NCBI GenBank assembly: GCA_015058045.1
Contig: SVDC01000006.1
Coordinates: 37,916-101,915, forward strand
From: Cellulosilyticum sp.
GTDB taxonomy: Bacteria > Bacillota > Clostridia > Lachnospirales > Cellulosilyticaceae
DNA length: 64,000 bases
Direction of reading: 5' to 3'
The position numbers and the translations under genes are program-made. The notes beneath the pieces are model-generated. The model was not told where the DNA came from. It made no database searches and saw only the letters and a list, made by a program, of their open reading frames with translations. Positions 19,040 through 28,946 of this stretch are shown one piece after another (the stretch's first letter is position 1; every line of letters begins with the position of its first letter).

Positions 19040-19918
19040 CTACTTATTTGGCAACCAATTTTTAATGGTTTCCTTAATTGCCGCTTTAAGCTGTTTAGAT
19101 TGTTCACAAGTAATTTGTCCACTCTTTTGAGCTTCATCAATCACTTTATTGTATTCGTTAATAATGCACTTCTTAAATTTTTTAGGCTTAATATTTTCTG
19201 CTTGTAAAATATCTTCTAATTTTTTGCCATCTTTAATATAAGCCACGATTTTATTTTCTTCTACACCCATTTTTTTAAGTGTCGTTACAATCATCTTAAA
19301 ATGATCTAGCATAAAAGGCTTTTTCTGCTCTGATTGACAACTAGATTTTTGGTCTGACTTATTTTGCTCCTTCTTATTTGCACTTACTTTGCCTTCTTGC
19401 ATCTTGCTTTGTGCTGATTTATTTTGTTCAGGTTTAGCCTGTGGTTTATTGCCTTCACATGGTTTTGTGTTTTGAGCTGGCGTTGTTGTTGCAGGCGCAG
19501 GAGCTGGCTTTTGTGATGGACATGGCTCTGGTTTTGAAGCCCCAGGACTAGTACTTGTCCCTGGTGTTGCTCCTGGTCCACATGGTCCTGGTTTAGGTCC
19601 ACTTGGAGTTGTTGTACTTGGTGCAGTAGTGCCGGATTGTGGTGCACCTGGTGAGGTAGTTGTTGATGGTTTTGGTGCATTCATTGTCCCTGGCGCTGTT
19701 GTACTTGGCTTGGATGTACTTGGTGCTACGGCTCCTGGAGCTGTTGTATTTGGTGTAGTTGCTGCTCCTTGATTTGGTGTGCTTTGTGTACTTGGTGCTG
19801 CCGTTGCACTTGGACTTGGTGTTGGATTTTCATTTCGAGTTGGTGCCGCAATAGTGGAACCTATCATAAGTGATGCTAATAAAAGGCAGGCTATACCTTG
19901 CCATTTGTTGCGATTCAT
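19040..19918 (-). CDS. Secreted Pro/Ser/Thr-rich repeat protein with helical C-terminal domain
   Basis: Exported protein of 292 residues. A signal peptide (about 1-26) is followed by a low-complexity stretch (about 28-160) of Pro, Thr, Ser and Ala with imperfect PSTTAPG-like units and some Pro-Cys pairs. A Lys/Gln-rich linker follows, then a basic helical C-terminal domain (about 200-292) ending TCEQSKQLKAAIKETIKNWL. That end faintly resembles DUF2680-type domains. It is probably a wall-spanning or matrix protein. The start is the ATG after AGGAGG, not the in-frame TTG upstream. Single gene; function unknown. Confidence 0.75.
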   Translation of the reverse strand: MNRNKWQGIACLLLASLMIGSTIAAPTRNENPTPSPSATAAPSTQSTPNQGAATTPNTTAPGAVAPSTSKPSTTAPGTMNAPKPSTTTSPGAPQSGTTAPSTTTPSGPKPGPCGPGATPGTSTSPGASKPEPCPSQKPAPAPATTTPAQNTKPCEGNKPQAKPEQNKSAQSKMQEGKVSANKKEQNKSDQKSSCQSEQKKPFMLDHFKMIVTTLKKMGVEENKIVAYIKDGKKLEDILQAENIKPKKFKKCIINEYNKVIDEAQKSGQITCEQSKQLKAAIKETIKNWLPNK

Positions 19919-20069
19919 AATCAACCTCCTAAAATATTTTATAGAATTAGAATATGGAAAATCCTTGATTCTATACTGTCAATAATAGGAATGCTTTGCT
20001 TAGTTAAAGTATATTTTTAAATTTAATGGACATATTAATTCTAACTTATTTTAAATAGGAGGTTCTATC

Positions 20070-20264
20070 ATGGTGAAACATCTCTTATGTACAAATTGTG
20101 GCTATGACATGGTCGGTTCAGAATATATTTCAAATACTGTCGACTCTTCACTTTGTCAAACAGGTCCGATGTATAGTAATCAAACCTTACTAGATATAAA
20201 TACTAAGCCTTATAGTCAAATTACTTGTCCATTTTGTAAATCCATTGGAACTTGGACAAATTAA
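20070..20264 (+). CDS. Small zinc-ribbon protein
   Basis: Protein of 64 residues with two Cys pairs: CTNCGYD at about 7-13 and CPFCKS near 53-58. This makes a zinc-ribbon fold likely. Between them lies a Ser/Thr/Asn-rich stretch with one more Cys. A clear AGGAGG site and a strong terminator support a real gene. Role unknown; it may bind nucleic acid or protein. It is convergent with the SulP transporter gene. Confidence 0.78.
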   Translation: MVKHLLCTNCGYDMVGSEYISNTVDSSLCQTGPMYSNQTLLDINTKPYSQITCPFCKSIGTWTN

Positions 20265-20291
20265 AAAAGTGGACCATCGGTCCACTTTTTT
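20263..20291. terminator. Bidirectional terminator, zinc-ribbon gene / SulP gene
   Basis: Perfect 13-bp stem AAAAAAGTGGACC with its complement and a 3-base loop. A and T runs within the arms let it work in both directions. Confidence 0.9.
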
Positions 20292-20353
20292 ATGTATCAT
20301 CTCTCTTCCTACATATCCTATCTAACTTATTTCATTTAATGATTCTTATTCTA

Positions 20354-22000
20354 TTAAGCAGTTGCTAAATATTTTTTATCAATAGCTAACAAGCTTTCTT
20401 CTACGCTCCAGAAGAAAGAGGCTTCTCCTAAATTATCAACCACACCACTTCTCTTCATATAGTCCATTACTTTAGGCTGCACACCTGCAAATAACACTTT
20501 TGTTCCTTGCATATGAAGTCTTTCACAAACTTCTTCAAAGAATTGTGTGCCTGTTGTATCTACTAATGGAACACCTCGCATAGAAAAAATGACATAATCC
20601 ATATTTTCAAGTGTTTCAACTTCTGCATTAATTTTTTCTGTTGTTGTAAAGAATACTGGTCCTGTTAAATAAATAACTTTTGTTTTTTCATGATTATAAG
20701 TCACATTAATACCATTAGCTGCTAATCTGGCCGGATCAATATTACTTAAATTAATTTCAATATCTGAAATACGTACAACAAAGAATAAAATAGAGAAGAC
20801 AACGCCTACTAAAATAGCTGTTGTTAAATCAAAAATAACTGTTGCGACCATCGTGATTAGAAATTGTGCTATAGCGGTTTTAAGTTTCTTTCTAAAAATA
20901 AAACGAATACTTTCCCATTCATTCATACGCCATGCTGTTACCATTAGCACCCCAGCTAAAGCTGAAAGTGGAATTCTTGACATAATTCCGCCAAGTAAAA
21001 ACATAGAGGCTAAAAGCCCTACTGCATGAAAAATACCTGTTAATCTAGATTGTGCTCCTGATTTAATAGCTACACTAGTACGTGCAATAGCTGCTGTAGC
21101 TGGCACGCCACCAAAGAATGGAATTAAAATATTTCCTAGTCCTTGTGCCACAAGTTCTTGGTCCGCATTTAATTTTTCACCCTTCATACGTCCTGCTGAA
21201 GCACCACAAAGTAAACTTTCAATCATCCCTAATGCCGCAATAACAATAGCTGGTGATATCAAATTTTTCATTTCATTCATAGATAAATCTCCAAAATTTA
21301 AACGAACACTTGGCAAAAGTGTTTTTGGAATTTCTCCAACTGTTGCAACATCTGTTTTTATTACTAAGCTTGTACAAAGTGCTACAATAATCCCTACTAA
21401 TGAAGAAGGCACTTTTGCATTCCATTTCTTAGGCCAAAAAACCATAATACCCACAACGATCATTGCAAAAAGAACCGCGTATAAATTAGGATTAAATCCT
21501 AACTCTCCATAAGACATGATTCTTTCGATATTACTACTTCCTTCTGATGTCACCCCAAAGAAATTATCAATTTGCCCCATAGCAATAATAATAGCAATTC
21601 CTGAAGTAAAACCTGTAATAACAGGTGCTGGAATGAGTGAAACAAGTTTACCTAGTTTTAAAACACCTGCTACTAGTAAAATAATTCCTGCAATTAATGT
21701 AGCTATAAAGACACCTTGCATCCCATAATTATATACTAAACTAATGAGTACTGCTGACATGGCACCTGTTGGTCCTGAAATTTGGTAAGAAGCACCTGCT
21801 AAAGCGCTCATTACAAGACCCGCTATAATGGCTGTAATAAGGCCTGCTGCTGCATCAGCACCACTACTTACACCAAATGCTAATGCTAATGGCAGTGCAA
21901 CAGCCGTAACAGTTAGTCCAGCCATAACATCCTGCGAGAGCTTCTTACTATTGTAACCTGAAAACTCATTTTTTAAATCGGATACATACTGCTTAAACAT
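20354..22000 (-). CDS. SulP family anion transporter with STAS domain
   Basis: Inner-membrane transporter of 548 residues. The SulP core (about 20-410) has the early signature DVMAGLTVTAVALPLALAFG and the helix stretch ISGPTGAMSAVL. A cytosolic STAS domain (about 435-545) follows, with FSMRGVPLVDTTG containing the Ser/Thr position of anti-sigma-antagonist folds. Family members carry sulfate, bicarbonate or dicarboxylates; the substrate here is not evident. Single gene, without carbonic anhydrase or sulfate-assimilation neighbours. Confidence 0.93.
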   Translation of the reverse strand: MFKQYVSDLKNEFSGYNSKKLSQDVMAGLTVTAVALPLALAFGVSSGADAAAGLITAIIAGLVMSALAGASYQISGPTGAMSAVLISLVYNYGMQGVFIATLIAGIILLVAGVLKLGKLVSLIPAPVITGFTSGIAIIIAMGQIDNFFGVTSEGSSNIERIMSYGELGFNPNLYAVLFAMIVVGIMVFWPKKWNAKVPSSLVGIIVALCTSLVIKTDVATVGEIPKTLLPSVRLNFGDLSMNEMKNLISPAIVIAALGMIESLLCGASAGRMKGEKLNADQELVAQGLGNILIPFFGGVPATAAIARTSVAIKSGAQSRLTGIFHAVGLLASMFLLGGIMSRIPLSALAGVLMVTAWRMNEWESIRFIFRKKLKTAIAQFLITMVATVIFDLTTAILVGVVFSILFFVVRISDIEINLSNIDPARLAANGINVTYNHEKTKVIYLTGPVFFTTTEKINAEVETLENMDYVIFSMRGVPLVDTTGTQFFEEVCERLHMQGTKVLFAGVQPKVMDYMKRSGVVDNLGEASFFWSVEESLLAIDKKYLATA

Positions 22001-22157
22001 TCTTTTCCCACCTTATAAAATTTTGTATATGAAACGTTTTAAGTATACCTCTAATACTTCATATTTTCTACACAATTTTATACAGTATTTAAAAATTCAG
22101 TACATTATACGAAACTCTGTTTCATTTTTACGATTCCATTAGCAATTTATCCAACCC

Positions 22158-23321
22158 TTATAATAAACTTTGTATAAATTGTTTAGCGACTCGACCAGAG
22201 CGTCCTCCATGCAATAACTCCCATTGTAATGCCTTTTCTCTCAGATGATTCTTAGGGAGCTGTAATTGATATTGTTCTGCTATTTTATACACCATTTCCA
22301 AATAAATATTTTGATTAGGCGATGTAAACGTAAGTGTTAAGCCAAAACGATCTGATAAGGATAATTTCTCTTGTCTTGTATCTGCTACATGAACATCTTC
22401 TCCTTGGCGTTCTTCCCATGTTTCACGAATCAAATGTCTGCGATTAGAGGTTGCGTAAATTAAAACATTGTCTGGCTTAACTTCTACCCCTCCCTCAATC
22501 AGTGCTTTCATATATTTATAGTCTGTTTCAAACTCTTCAAATGATAAATCATCTAAGAATAGAATAAACTTTAACCCTCTACGTTTAATATACTTTAAAA
22601 TAACGTTAAAATCTTTAAAATCTGATTTACTCAGCTCAATAATCCTAAGCCCTTGGTCATAGTACGCATTTAATAAGGCTTTTACTGAGGAAGATTTCCC
22701 TGTTCCTCTATCTCCAAATAATAAAACATTATTAGCTTCTTTTCCCTGTAAGAAGCTCTCTGTATTATGTACTAAAAGTTGTTTTTGATAATCACATCCT
22801 ACTAAATCCTCTAACTTTATAGGATCACACTGGCTCACCCCAACTAGACCTTCACCAGTACGCCATTTAAAAGCAGGATAACGATTCATAACTCCTGCAC
22901 CATATGTTTCATGAAATCTCAATATACATTCTAATATTTCGCCTTCACTTGCACCTCTTTCAAATACCTCATAGATTACATTTGACTTATCTTGCTTTTC
23001 TTCCTTTAATTGAATGGTTACAATCTGACTATGAAAGAGATTCTTTAATTGTGCTATATCTTGAAGAGCTAATTCTTTTAAAGTTTCATCTATTTCACTT
23101 CCCTGCTTTTCAGCAGATAAAGTCAGCACATTTTCATCTGTGATGATTTCATAACAAATATATTTTTTTAAAAGATCTCCACCCCATTCTAACTGATACG
23201 CCATCTCAATAAGTTCACTTACCACCTCTTGCTCAAGAGAATATTCTTTACACGCTTGCAGCCTTAAAATCTTCTCCATAAGTGGCGCCTGTATCATTTT
23301 GTTATAAAAATAGCATTGCAT
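22158..23321 (-). CDS. DUF815 AAA-type ATP-binding protein
   Basis: ATPase-like protein of 387 residues. The first 165 residues are a poorly conserved helical region. The DUF815 core then shows Walker A GDRGTGKSSSVKALL (near 203-217), Walker B FILFLDDLSFEEFE (near 255-268) and sensor-like IYATSNRRHLI. The tail LLHGGRSGRVAKQFIQ has an arginine-rich sensor-2 pattern. Conserved in clostridia, with no firm function; a remodelling or loading ATPase is inferred from the fold. The cell-wall genes upstream end at their own terminator, so it is probably a separate unit. Confidence 0.88.
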   Translation of the reverse strand: MQCYFYNKMIQAPLMEKILRLQACKEYSLEQEVVSELIEMAYQLEWGGDLLKKYICYEIITDENVLTLSAEKQGSEIDETLKELALQDIAQLKNLFHSQIVTIQLKEEKQDKSNVIYEVFERGASEGEILECILRFHETYGAGVMNRYPAFKWRTGEGLVGVSQCDPIKLEDLVGCDYQKQLLVHNTESFLQGKEANNVLLFGDRGTGKSSSVKALLNAYYDQGLRIIELSKSDFKDFNVILKYIKRRGLKFILFLDDLSFEEFETDYKYMKALIEGGVEVKPDNVLIYATSNRRHLIRETWEERQGEDVHVADTRQEKLSLSDRFGLTLTFTSPNQNIYLEMVYKIAEQYQLQLPKNHLREKALQWELLHGGRSGRVAKQFIQSLL

Positions 23322-23425
23322 TTTTCTTCCTCCCTATTCTAGTACTTTCACTTAAAATATTAAAAGCATTATAATACAATTCCTCTTTCTTTACTATTCA
23401 AACAACAATATTATCTGTATACTCA

Positions 23426-23460
23426 AAAAAGTGTAAAACTATTTAAGTTTTACACTTTTT
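23426..23460 (-). terminator. Terminator of L,D-transpeptidase gene
   Basis: Stem AAAAAGTGTAAAACT with its complement (15 bp), 5-base loop, directly past the stop at 23462, with a T run on the minus strand. Confidence 0.88.
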
Positions 23461-23461
23461 C

Positions 23462-24868
23462 TTATCGAATCCAAATAGTTGTCTTAACAGGAATATGAGT
23501 GTACAACCATTGGCTATCTTTTTCAGATAATCTGATACATCCATGAGATGCTTTTCTTCCTAACTCATATTGCCCCGACTTAATATACTTACCTGTTTTA
23601 TCAAATAAAATAGAATGATACATATAATCTCTAAAGAAGACTAATGCATATTTACAACGATAGCCTTTTTGTTCCCCTATATAAGGAATCATATATTGTA
23701 CTTCATAAAAACCTGTTGGTGTTGGATTTACCAATTTTCCAGTGGAACAAATAAAACTTTTTTCTAATTGCCACTTCTCTCCTTCTCTTTTTAATACATA
23801 AGTACGTTGTCTATAGAGGTCTGTCCAAATCAAATAATCTGTCGCACTCTGCACATGACTTAATGTTGCAAAATCTTCTATCTCCTGACTACTCACCTTT
23901 CCTATTCTTGCACCTTTTTCACCTATAATATGGACACTTTCAAAAGGTACTTGATATTTATTGCCCTCATAATCTTTAACAGAGAAATAATAACGTTTTT
24001 CACTTCTCCAAATCTCCACTATATCTTTCTCTTTGAAGGGGCCTACTGCATGTTTCATCTGCCCTTCAATAATGCAAGGCGGAAACTTCATTGTCAGTTC
24101 TCTTAAATAAATGGATTCACTATACTGTTTGAAAATACGGGTATTTTCTTGTCCATAGCTTCCTGTATATGCTTCACGTATTTGCCACTCGTTGACTTCT
24201 TCTATGAGGGTCGTTACATAAAGTTTTTTCTCATCTATAGATCGATCCCATTCTTTATTTTCACCAGCTTCTAATAATATATCTATTTCTATTCTTTCAA
24301 ACTCTGTTCCATTCCAATAAAGCGACTGACACTTTAGCTTCACAATATGATCTGTTAAGTTTTTAATGCCTACTTCATCTATTTTGATATGTTTAAGTGC
24401 ATCTTGAAAGTCTTTTTCTAAATAAAATATCCCCTCACTATATTTTAATTGATCCATTGCCTTTAAGCCATCAATAGGAATAAGCGTATTATCAGCTACA
24501 TTTAAAGCATAACTTCTTATATTGCTACAATAAACAGGAAAAGGTGCCATATAGGCACTACCTGTTATGGGTGTTATGGTCTCTGGTGCTACTGGCATTT
24601 CATCTGAATCCTCAATATAAGGAATCCCTCCTTCTTGCCTAACCTTAAACCCTGCTGCTTCTAAATCTTTAATGGCAATAAAAGTCTGTCCTTTAATCTG
24701 ATAGAGTGGATACTCTACTTCTTGTTTCTTATAAACTTCTTGCATAGATTCTACTTGGCCAATATAAACCTTTTCAAATCTATCTATAGCATAACTAGGA
24801 TATGGAATGCTGATGATGAATAAACCTATAAGCCAAATGAACCATCCTATGCCGATTTTTTTAACCAT
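23462..24868 (-). CDS. Secreted L,D-transpeptidase (YkuD domain)
   Basis: Exported protein of 468 residues. A signal peptide spans about 1-27. A possible copper-amine-oxidase-like N-domain (residues about 45-85, with TFIAIKDLEAAGFKV) follows. The middle region is unassigned. The C-terminal YkuD domain (about 335-468) has TPTGFYEV and the catalytic motif SHGCIRLS, with the nucleophile Cys near 448. Such enzymes make 3-3 crosslinks in peptidoglycan. It is the last gene of a three-gene run with an M16 peptidase and another secreted protein, ended by a strong terminator. Confidence 0.9.
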   Translation of the reverse strand: MVKKIGIGWFIWLIGLFIISIPYPSYAIDRFEKVYIGQVESMQEVYKKQEVEYPLYQIKGQTFIAIKDLEAAGFKVRQEGGIPYIEDSDEMPVAPETITPITGSAYMAPFPVYCSNIRSYALNVADNTLIPIDGLKAMDQLKYSEGIFYLEKDFQDALKHIKIDEVGIKNLTDHIVKLKCQSLYWNGTEFERIEIDILLEAGENKEWDRSIDEKKLYVTTLIEEVNEWQIREAYTGSYGQENTRIFKQYSESIYLRELTMKFPPCIIEGQMKHAVGPFKEKDIVEIWRSEKRYYFSVKDYEGNKYQVPFESVHIIGEKGARIGKVSSQEIEDFATLSHVQSATDYLIWTDLYRQRTYVLKREGEKWQLEKSFICSTGKLVNPTPTGFYEVQYMIPYIGEQKGYRCKYALVFFRDYMYHSILFDKTGKYIKSGQYELGRKASHGCIRLSEKDSQWLYTHIPVKTTIWIR

Positions 24869-24900
24869 TTCATAGTTACCTCCTCAGCATTATCATATCC

Positions 24901-27822
24901 TTAAATCTTTAAATCTATGAGTTTAAATTGTGATTTGCATACTTTAAGCTTTTCTTTATTTCCTAGTACACAAACTACACCTTCTTGGGCTAAATGTTGG
25001 AATACTTTGCTCATATCATGAAAATCTTTTAACGTGGTCTGTTTAATTTGATCATAAATAAGTTGACGGTCTTCTTGTTTCATCCCTGTAATAAAGTAGG
25101 TACAAGCACGTTCGCTTTTCTGCTCCATGCTACACGGCGCAATCATCCCACCTAATGTACTAATAATCGCCCTTTCAATAGTCTTTGAACTCAGCTTGAT
25201 ATTTTTTAAGTAGTGCCCTATTTGACCATAAGTTTGAAGGGTCGTTTGCAGATGTGGATCACAATAAGAACAAATGACTAAATAACCTTCTTTGCTCAAC
25301 ATAACATCACATCCATAAGCCCCACCTTGCAGCCTGATACGATCCCATAAGTACGTATTTTCTAAAACATTAGCAACGACTTCATACTGCCCTTTATAAA
25401 CTAGCCCTTTTCGTTTAAAGTCAATCCCCTGCGCAACAGCTTGTCCCTCTTGTCCATTAAAGAAGCCTTCATTTCCCATATAACAATCAAGTGGTACCTG
25501 CATTGACTTTGGTTTTTCTTTTACTGGTAAACTCTTTATCAATGCTTCTAACTGATCAAGAACCATATTTTCTAAAGCAATGGGTGCTGTTACAACAATC
25601 TTTAAGCAATTTTTGTTAAATATATCTTGCATCACTTGCATTAATCGAATCTTTAGAGCTTCATATTCACGGTCATAATGTGTATAAATCTCTTTTATAT
25701 ATTCATAAAAAGCCATACCTGATACTTGATCTTCATAAACCCCTTGTTCACATAAATAAGTATAGATGCGCTGGGTTGCACGATATTCTGGTGCGCCTGT
25801 AAAACTACGCTCCATTTCATATACAATATGTCCAATAAGTTCTTTTAACTTTTCTTTTTCTTCAAAAATGGTCTCACTAAATAGTTCCTTCATCAATTTC
25901 ATAAATGCCCCTAGATGATGAGCAAGTACTTTACAACTGGTCTTAAAAGTCGGAAGTAATTTTCCATCTGTATGGGCTGTATAAGCATGTAACGCAGTAT
26001 GAAATCCTCCAGACAAAGTGTTGATGGTATTTTCAATTTCATCATAACCACGCTTTTTTGTTCCAATATAAGAGAAAACATGTGCTAGTAGCCCCATATC
26101 CTGATATGAAGATGGTGGCATATGGCTAACATCCCATAAATAATGTAGATAGATAATATCTTTTGTTTCTTCCTCATGAAATAGAATAGAACAGTTTTCT
26201 TTACTAACTTCTTTCATCTTAAAACTCTCTAGCTTTTCTGGCATATCTTTTAAAGTAAGCTGTGGTAATGTATCTAAAAGTACCTCTTCATTTTCTTTAA
26301 GCTGCTCTTCTTCTAACCATTCATTCATAGTTTCAATTTCTTCTAAGCCCTCTACTCCTATATGATTCTTAATCTCTTCAAAATATCTTTCCTGAGCAGT
26401 TTCTTTTTCTTCTTGTAATGTTTTACTAGGTACTACTACTGTTAAACTGCGATGAAGGTTATTTAATAGGTAACGATTAATCAAATCTTCAAAATATCCT
26501 TTATGGCACTGTGCTTTAATACGTTCTAAAGCTTCCTTATAACATAAATGATTAAAAGGATTTCCCCCATACAAATAACTACTTAGCATCATTTCACTAT
26601 AAATCATCCCAATTGGTTCATAGGAAGCATCTGTTTCTTTCAGCTCAAACTCCAAACTTTCTATGGCAGCATTAATTAGATCAACATCTAACCCATGTGT
26701 TACAAGAGATTCTAAAACGGCTAATACTTCTGCTTCAAATAAAGTTGCTTTCTTTTCTTCACTGCCTTTTAAGGTAATAGAGAACACAGGCTGCATGCGG
26801 CAACTATCATAGCCCCCTTCACTTAAACTCATACCTAATTGTTCTTCCATTACTAAACGCTTCAATAACGGTGATGCTGTACTACGAAGTAAAATCTGCT
26901 CTAAAATCTCAAAAGCAAGACGCATTTCACAATCCATACTTTGACCAATTACAAAACTTAAACTCATTAGAGTCGATCCATTATTTAAAGTAGTTGGATA
27001 ATACCCTAGCGTATATCGCGGTGACTTAAAAGATTGCTGAACAGATGGCGGCAAACATTTCTCACCTTTTTTTACCTCTTGTAAACACACTCTATTAAAA
27101 AGCTTTAAAGTTTCTTCTAGATTAAAATCCCCATAAAGAGTAATCACTGCATTTTCACCTACATAATACTTTTGATAAAATGCCAGAAATTCTTCTTCTT
27201 TTAATTGAATGATTTCTTCAGGAATCCCACCAGAATCATATTGATAACATGTATCAGGAAATAGGGTTTCTAATTCATAGCGTTGTAAATAACTTCCTGC
27301 CTCTCCATACTCACCTAGCATCTCATGATAAACCACGCCAGAAGCATCTAACACATTACTTTCTTCATCATATTGATAGTGCCACCCCTCTTGTAAAAAA
27401 TATTGACTACTTTCTTCTATGGATGGATGAAATACCATATCTAGAAAGACCTGCGCAATTCCCATTAAATCTTTTTCATGTGCGCTTGCCACATAATACA
27501 TGGTACGGTCTGGATAAGTACAAGCATTCATAGTCGTACAAATAGACCCTTGGCTAACTGCCATAAATGTTTCTTTTAAAGGATACTTTTTTGATGCACA
27601 ACATACGGCATGTTCTACAATATGAGCCGTCCCCTTATTATCTTCTGGTAAAGTAGCAAAGTTAACACTAAATACCTTATGCCTATCTTTATTTTGTAGT
27701 GCTAAAAGTGTTACACCACTTTTTTTATGATAAAGCCATTTTCCACTACCTTCTATTTCTGAAATAGCTTTTTCTTCTAATAACTCAAAGCCTTCGTAGC
27801 TTTCTCCTTTTTTTAGCTTCAT
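24901..27822 (-). CDS. M16C family zinc metallopeptidase (presequence protease-like)
   Basis: Large insulinase-type peptidase of 973 residues, the length of single-chain M16C enzymes such as PreP and Cym1. The inverted zinc motif HxxEH is present as GTAHIVEHAVCCAS (His near 68). The matching downstream Glu helix lies near 140-150 (YHEMLGEYGE). Two halves, each of two M16 domains, are joined by an acidic helical hinge (about 480-540). There is no signal peptide, so it probably degrades peptides in the cytosol. It lies 23 bases after one secreted-protein gene and 33 before the L,D-transpeptidase gene. Confidence 0.92.
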   Translation of the reverse strand: MKLKKGESYEGFELLEEKAISEIEGSGKWLYHKKSGVTLLALQNKDRHKVFSVNFATLPEDNKGTAHIVEHAVCCASKKYPLKETFMAVSQGSICTTMNACTYPDRTMYYVASAHEKDLMGIAQVFLDMVFHPSIEESSQYFLQEGWHYQYDEESNVLDASGVVYHEMLGEYGEAGSYLQRYELETLFPDTCYQYDSGGIPEEIIQLKEEEFLAFYQKYYVGENAVITLYGDFNLEETLKLFNRVCLQEVKKGEKCLPPSVQQSFKSPRYTLGYYPTTLNNGSTLMSLSFVIGQSMDCEMRLAFEILEQILLRSTASPLLKRLVMEEQLGMSLSEGGYDSCRMQPVFSITLKGSEEKKATLFEAEVLAVLESLVTHGLDVDLINAAIESLEFELKETDASYEPIGMIYSEMMLSSYLYGGNPFNHLCYKEALERIKAQCHKGYFEDLINRYLLNNLHRSLTVVVPSKTLQEEKETAQERYFEEIKNHIGVEGLEEIETMNEWLEEEQLKENEEVLLDTLPQLTLKDMPEKLESFKMKEVSKENCSILFHEEETKDIIYLHYLWDVSHMPPSSYQDMGLLAHVFSYIGTKKRGYDEIENTINTLSGGFHTALHAYTAHTDGKLLPTFKTSCKVLAHHLGAFMKLMKELFSETIFEEKEKLKELIGHIVYEMERSFTGAPEYRATQRIYTYLCEQGVYEDQVSGMAFYEYIKEIYTHYDREYEALKIRLMQVMQDIFNKNCLKIVVTAPIALENMVLDQLEALIKSLPVKEKPKSMQVPLDCYMGNEGFFNGQEGQAVAQGIDFKRKGLVYKGQYEVVANVLENTYLWDRIRLQGGAYGCDVMLSKEGYLVICSYCDPHLQTTLQTYGQIGHYLKNIKLSSKTIERAIISTLGGMIAPCSMEQKSERACTYFITGMKQEDRQLIYDQIKQTTLKDFHDMSKVFQHLAQEGVVCVLGNKEKLKVCKSQFKLIDLKI

Positions 27823-27845
27823 ACTAAATCCCTTCTATCTTCTAC

Positions 27846-28844
27846 TTAACTTATATCAAAGCCAATTAAAACAGGTGCTGCAGATCCATTGGGTAAAATA
27901 TAATTTAAAGTTCTTACTTCACCTTTTTCAATCTTGCCAATATCAATACGTTCCTTTTCTGTTTTAAAAGCATGTGCTCTTGCTATAATATGGGTCTGTC
28001 CATCTTCCCAACAAACAGTCCCTTGAAATACACCACCTCTTGGACAAATAAACACTTCTACCTCTTCCTTAGCATATATAATTATCTTATATAGTACACC
28101 ATAATTTCCATAATTAACAGCTTCTTTGCCTGTTAAACTATCTTTGCCTTTTATCCAATCTTCCACTTCATCTTCAATTAAATAATAAGTATCTTGTTTT
28201 CCACATACCTCAATATATTGATATTTGGTTAAACACCCAAAAGTACCCCTTGGTGCTAAATCACGTTCCAATATCTTTAAGTCTTTTATTTGTTCCTCAT
28301 TCTTCCATTTTTCAGTTAAAACAAAAGTAACCTCAACCTCATCTGTTGCATAGATATCCATCATCCCTGAAAGCACCATATTAGGTTTCCACATCCATGG
28401 AGAAGAATCATAAATAGCAAGACACTCATTTGGTTGTAAAAAATATACCCTAGAATTAAAATCCTTAAAATAGGCTTTTAATAAATGATTACCTGCTTCT
28501 AGATAATTATAAAATGGTGGTCCACAACCTATTTGATTAATCACAAAAAGTTGTGCATTTGTTGAGCAATTTTTTATCGTAATCAATAGCTTTTTATCAT
28601 CTTTTTGCGTTGCATTTACATGATGAAAAACCAACCTACCTTTTTTTTCAAATTTTTCCTTATATAAAATCCCAGATTCTCTTACTGTTTCCGGAGAATT
28701 ACTTAATATAAGCGTTCCTTTTTCTTCTCTTATTTCATATGGTTTAATTGGTTTGTAGTTTTCATAACCTGGTAAAACATCCCCTTTTATTCCAAAAGAT
28801 AAGCTTAAGCTAAGTATGGCTATACTAAGTAAGCGCTTTTTCAT
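27846..28844 (-). CDS. Secreted protein of unknown function
   Basis: Protein of 332 residues with a clear signal peptide (MKKRLLSIAILSLSLSFG). The start at 28844 is supported by AGGAGG, which lies inside the longer open frame beginning 45 bases upstream. The mature part has a pattern (ILYKEKFEKKGRLVFHHVNAT, then a Gly-Pro-Pro segment) that I associate with extracellular domains of clostridial copper-amine-oxidase-like proteins. No catalytic motif is evident. First of a run with the M16 peptidase and L,D-transpeptidase, so a cell-envelope role is likely. Confidence 0.75.
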   Translation of the reverse strand: MKKRLLSIAILSLSLSFGIKGDVLPGYENYKPIKPYEIREEKGTLILSNSPETVRESGILYKEKFEKKGRLVFHHVNATQKDDKKLLITIKNCSTNAQLFVINQIGCGPPFYNYLEAGNHLLKAYFKDFNSRVYFLQPNECLAIYDSSPWMWKPNMVLSGMMDIYATDEVEVTFVLTEKWKNEEQIKDLKILERDLAPRGTFGCLTKYQYIEVCGKQDTYYLIEDEVEDWIKGKDSLTGKEAVNYGNYGVLYKIIIYAKEEVEVFICPRGGVFQGTVCWEDGQTHIIARAHAFKTEKERIDIGKIEKGEVRTLNYILPNGSAAPVLIGFDIS

Positions 28845-28872
28845 AGGACCTCCTATTGAATAATTTATATTT

Positions 28873-28908
28873 AAAAAGAGTATATGCATTCTCTACATAT
28901 ACTCTTTT
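28873..28908 (-). terminator. Terminator of HNH-protein gene
   Basis: AAAAAGAGTATATG pairs with CATATACTCTTTT across a 9-base loop, with T-rich sequence following on the minus strand, 38 bases past the stop. Confidence 0.8.
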
Positions 28909-28946
28909 ATTTTTACTTATTTCATAAAGTCCTATACTTTTATTGC

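Noticed and set aside
19384..19680. Gln/His-rich overlapping frame in the repeat protein gene
   Set aside because: It is a frame shadow of the Pro/Thr repeat codons (His/Gln repeats) without its own ribosome site.
19560..19800. Repetitive stretch as a possible CRISPR array
   Set aside because: Repeats are short, imperfect and codon-phased within a coding gene; no regular spacer structure.
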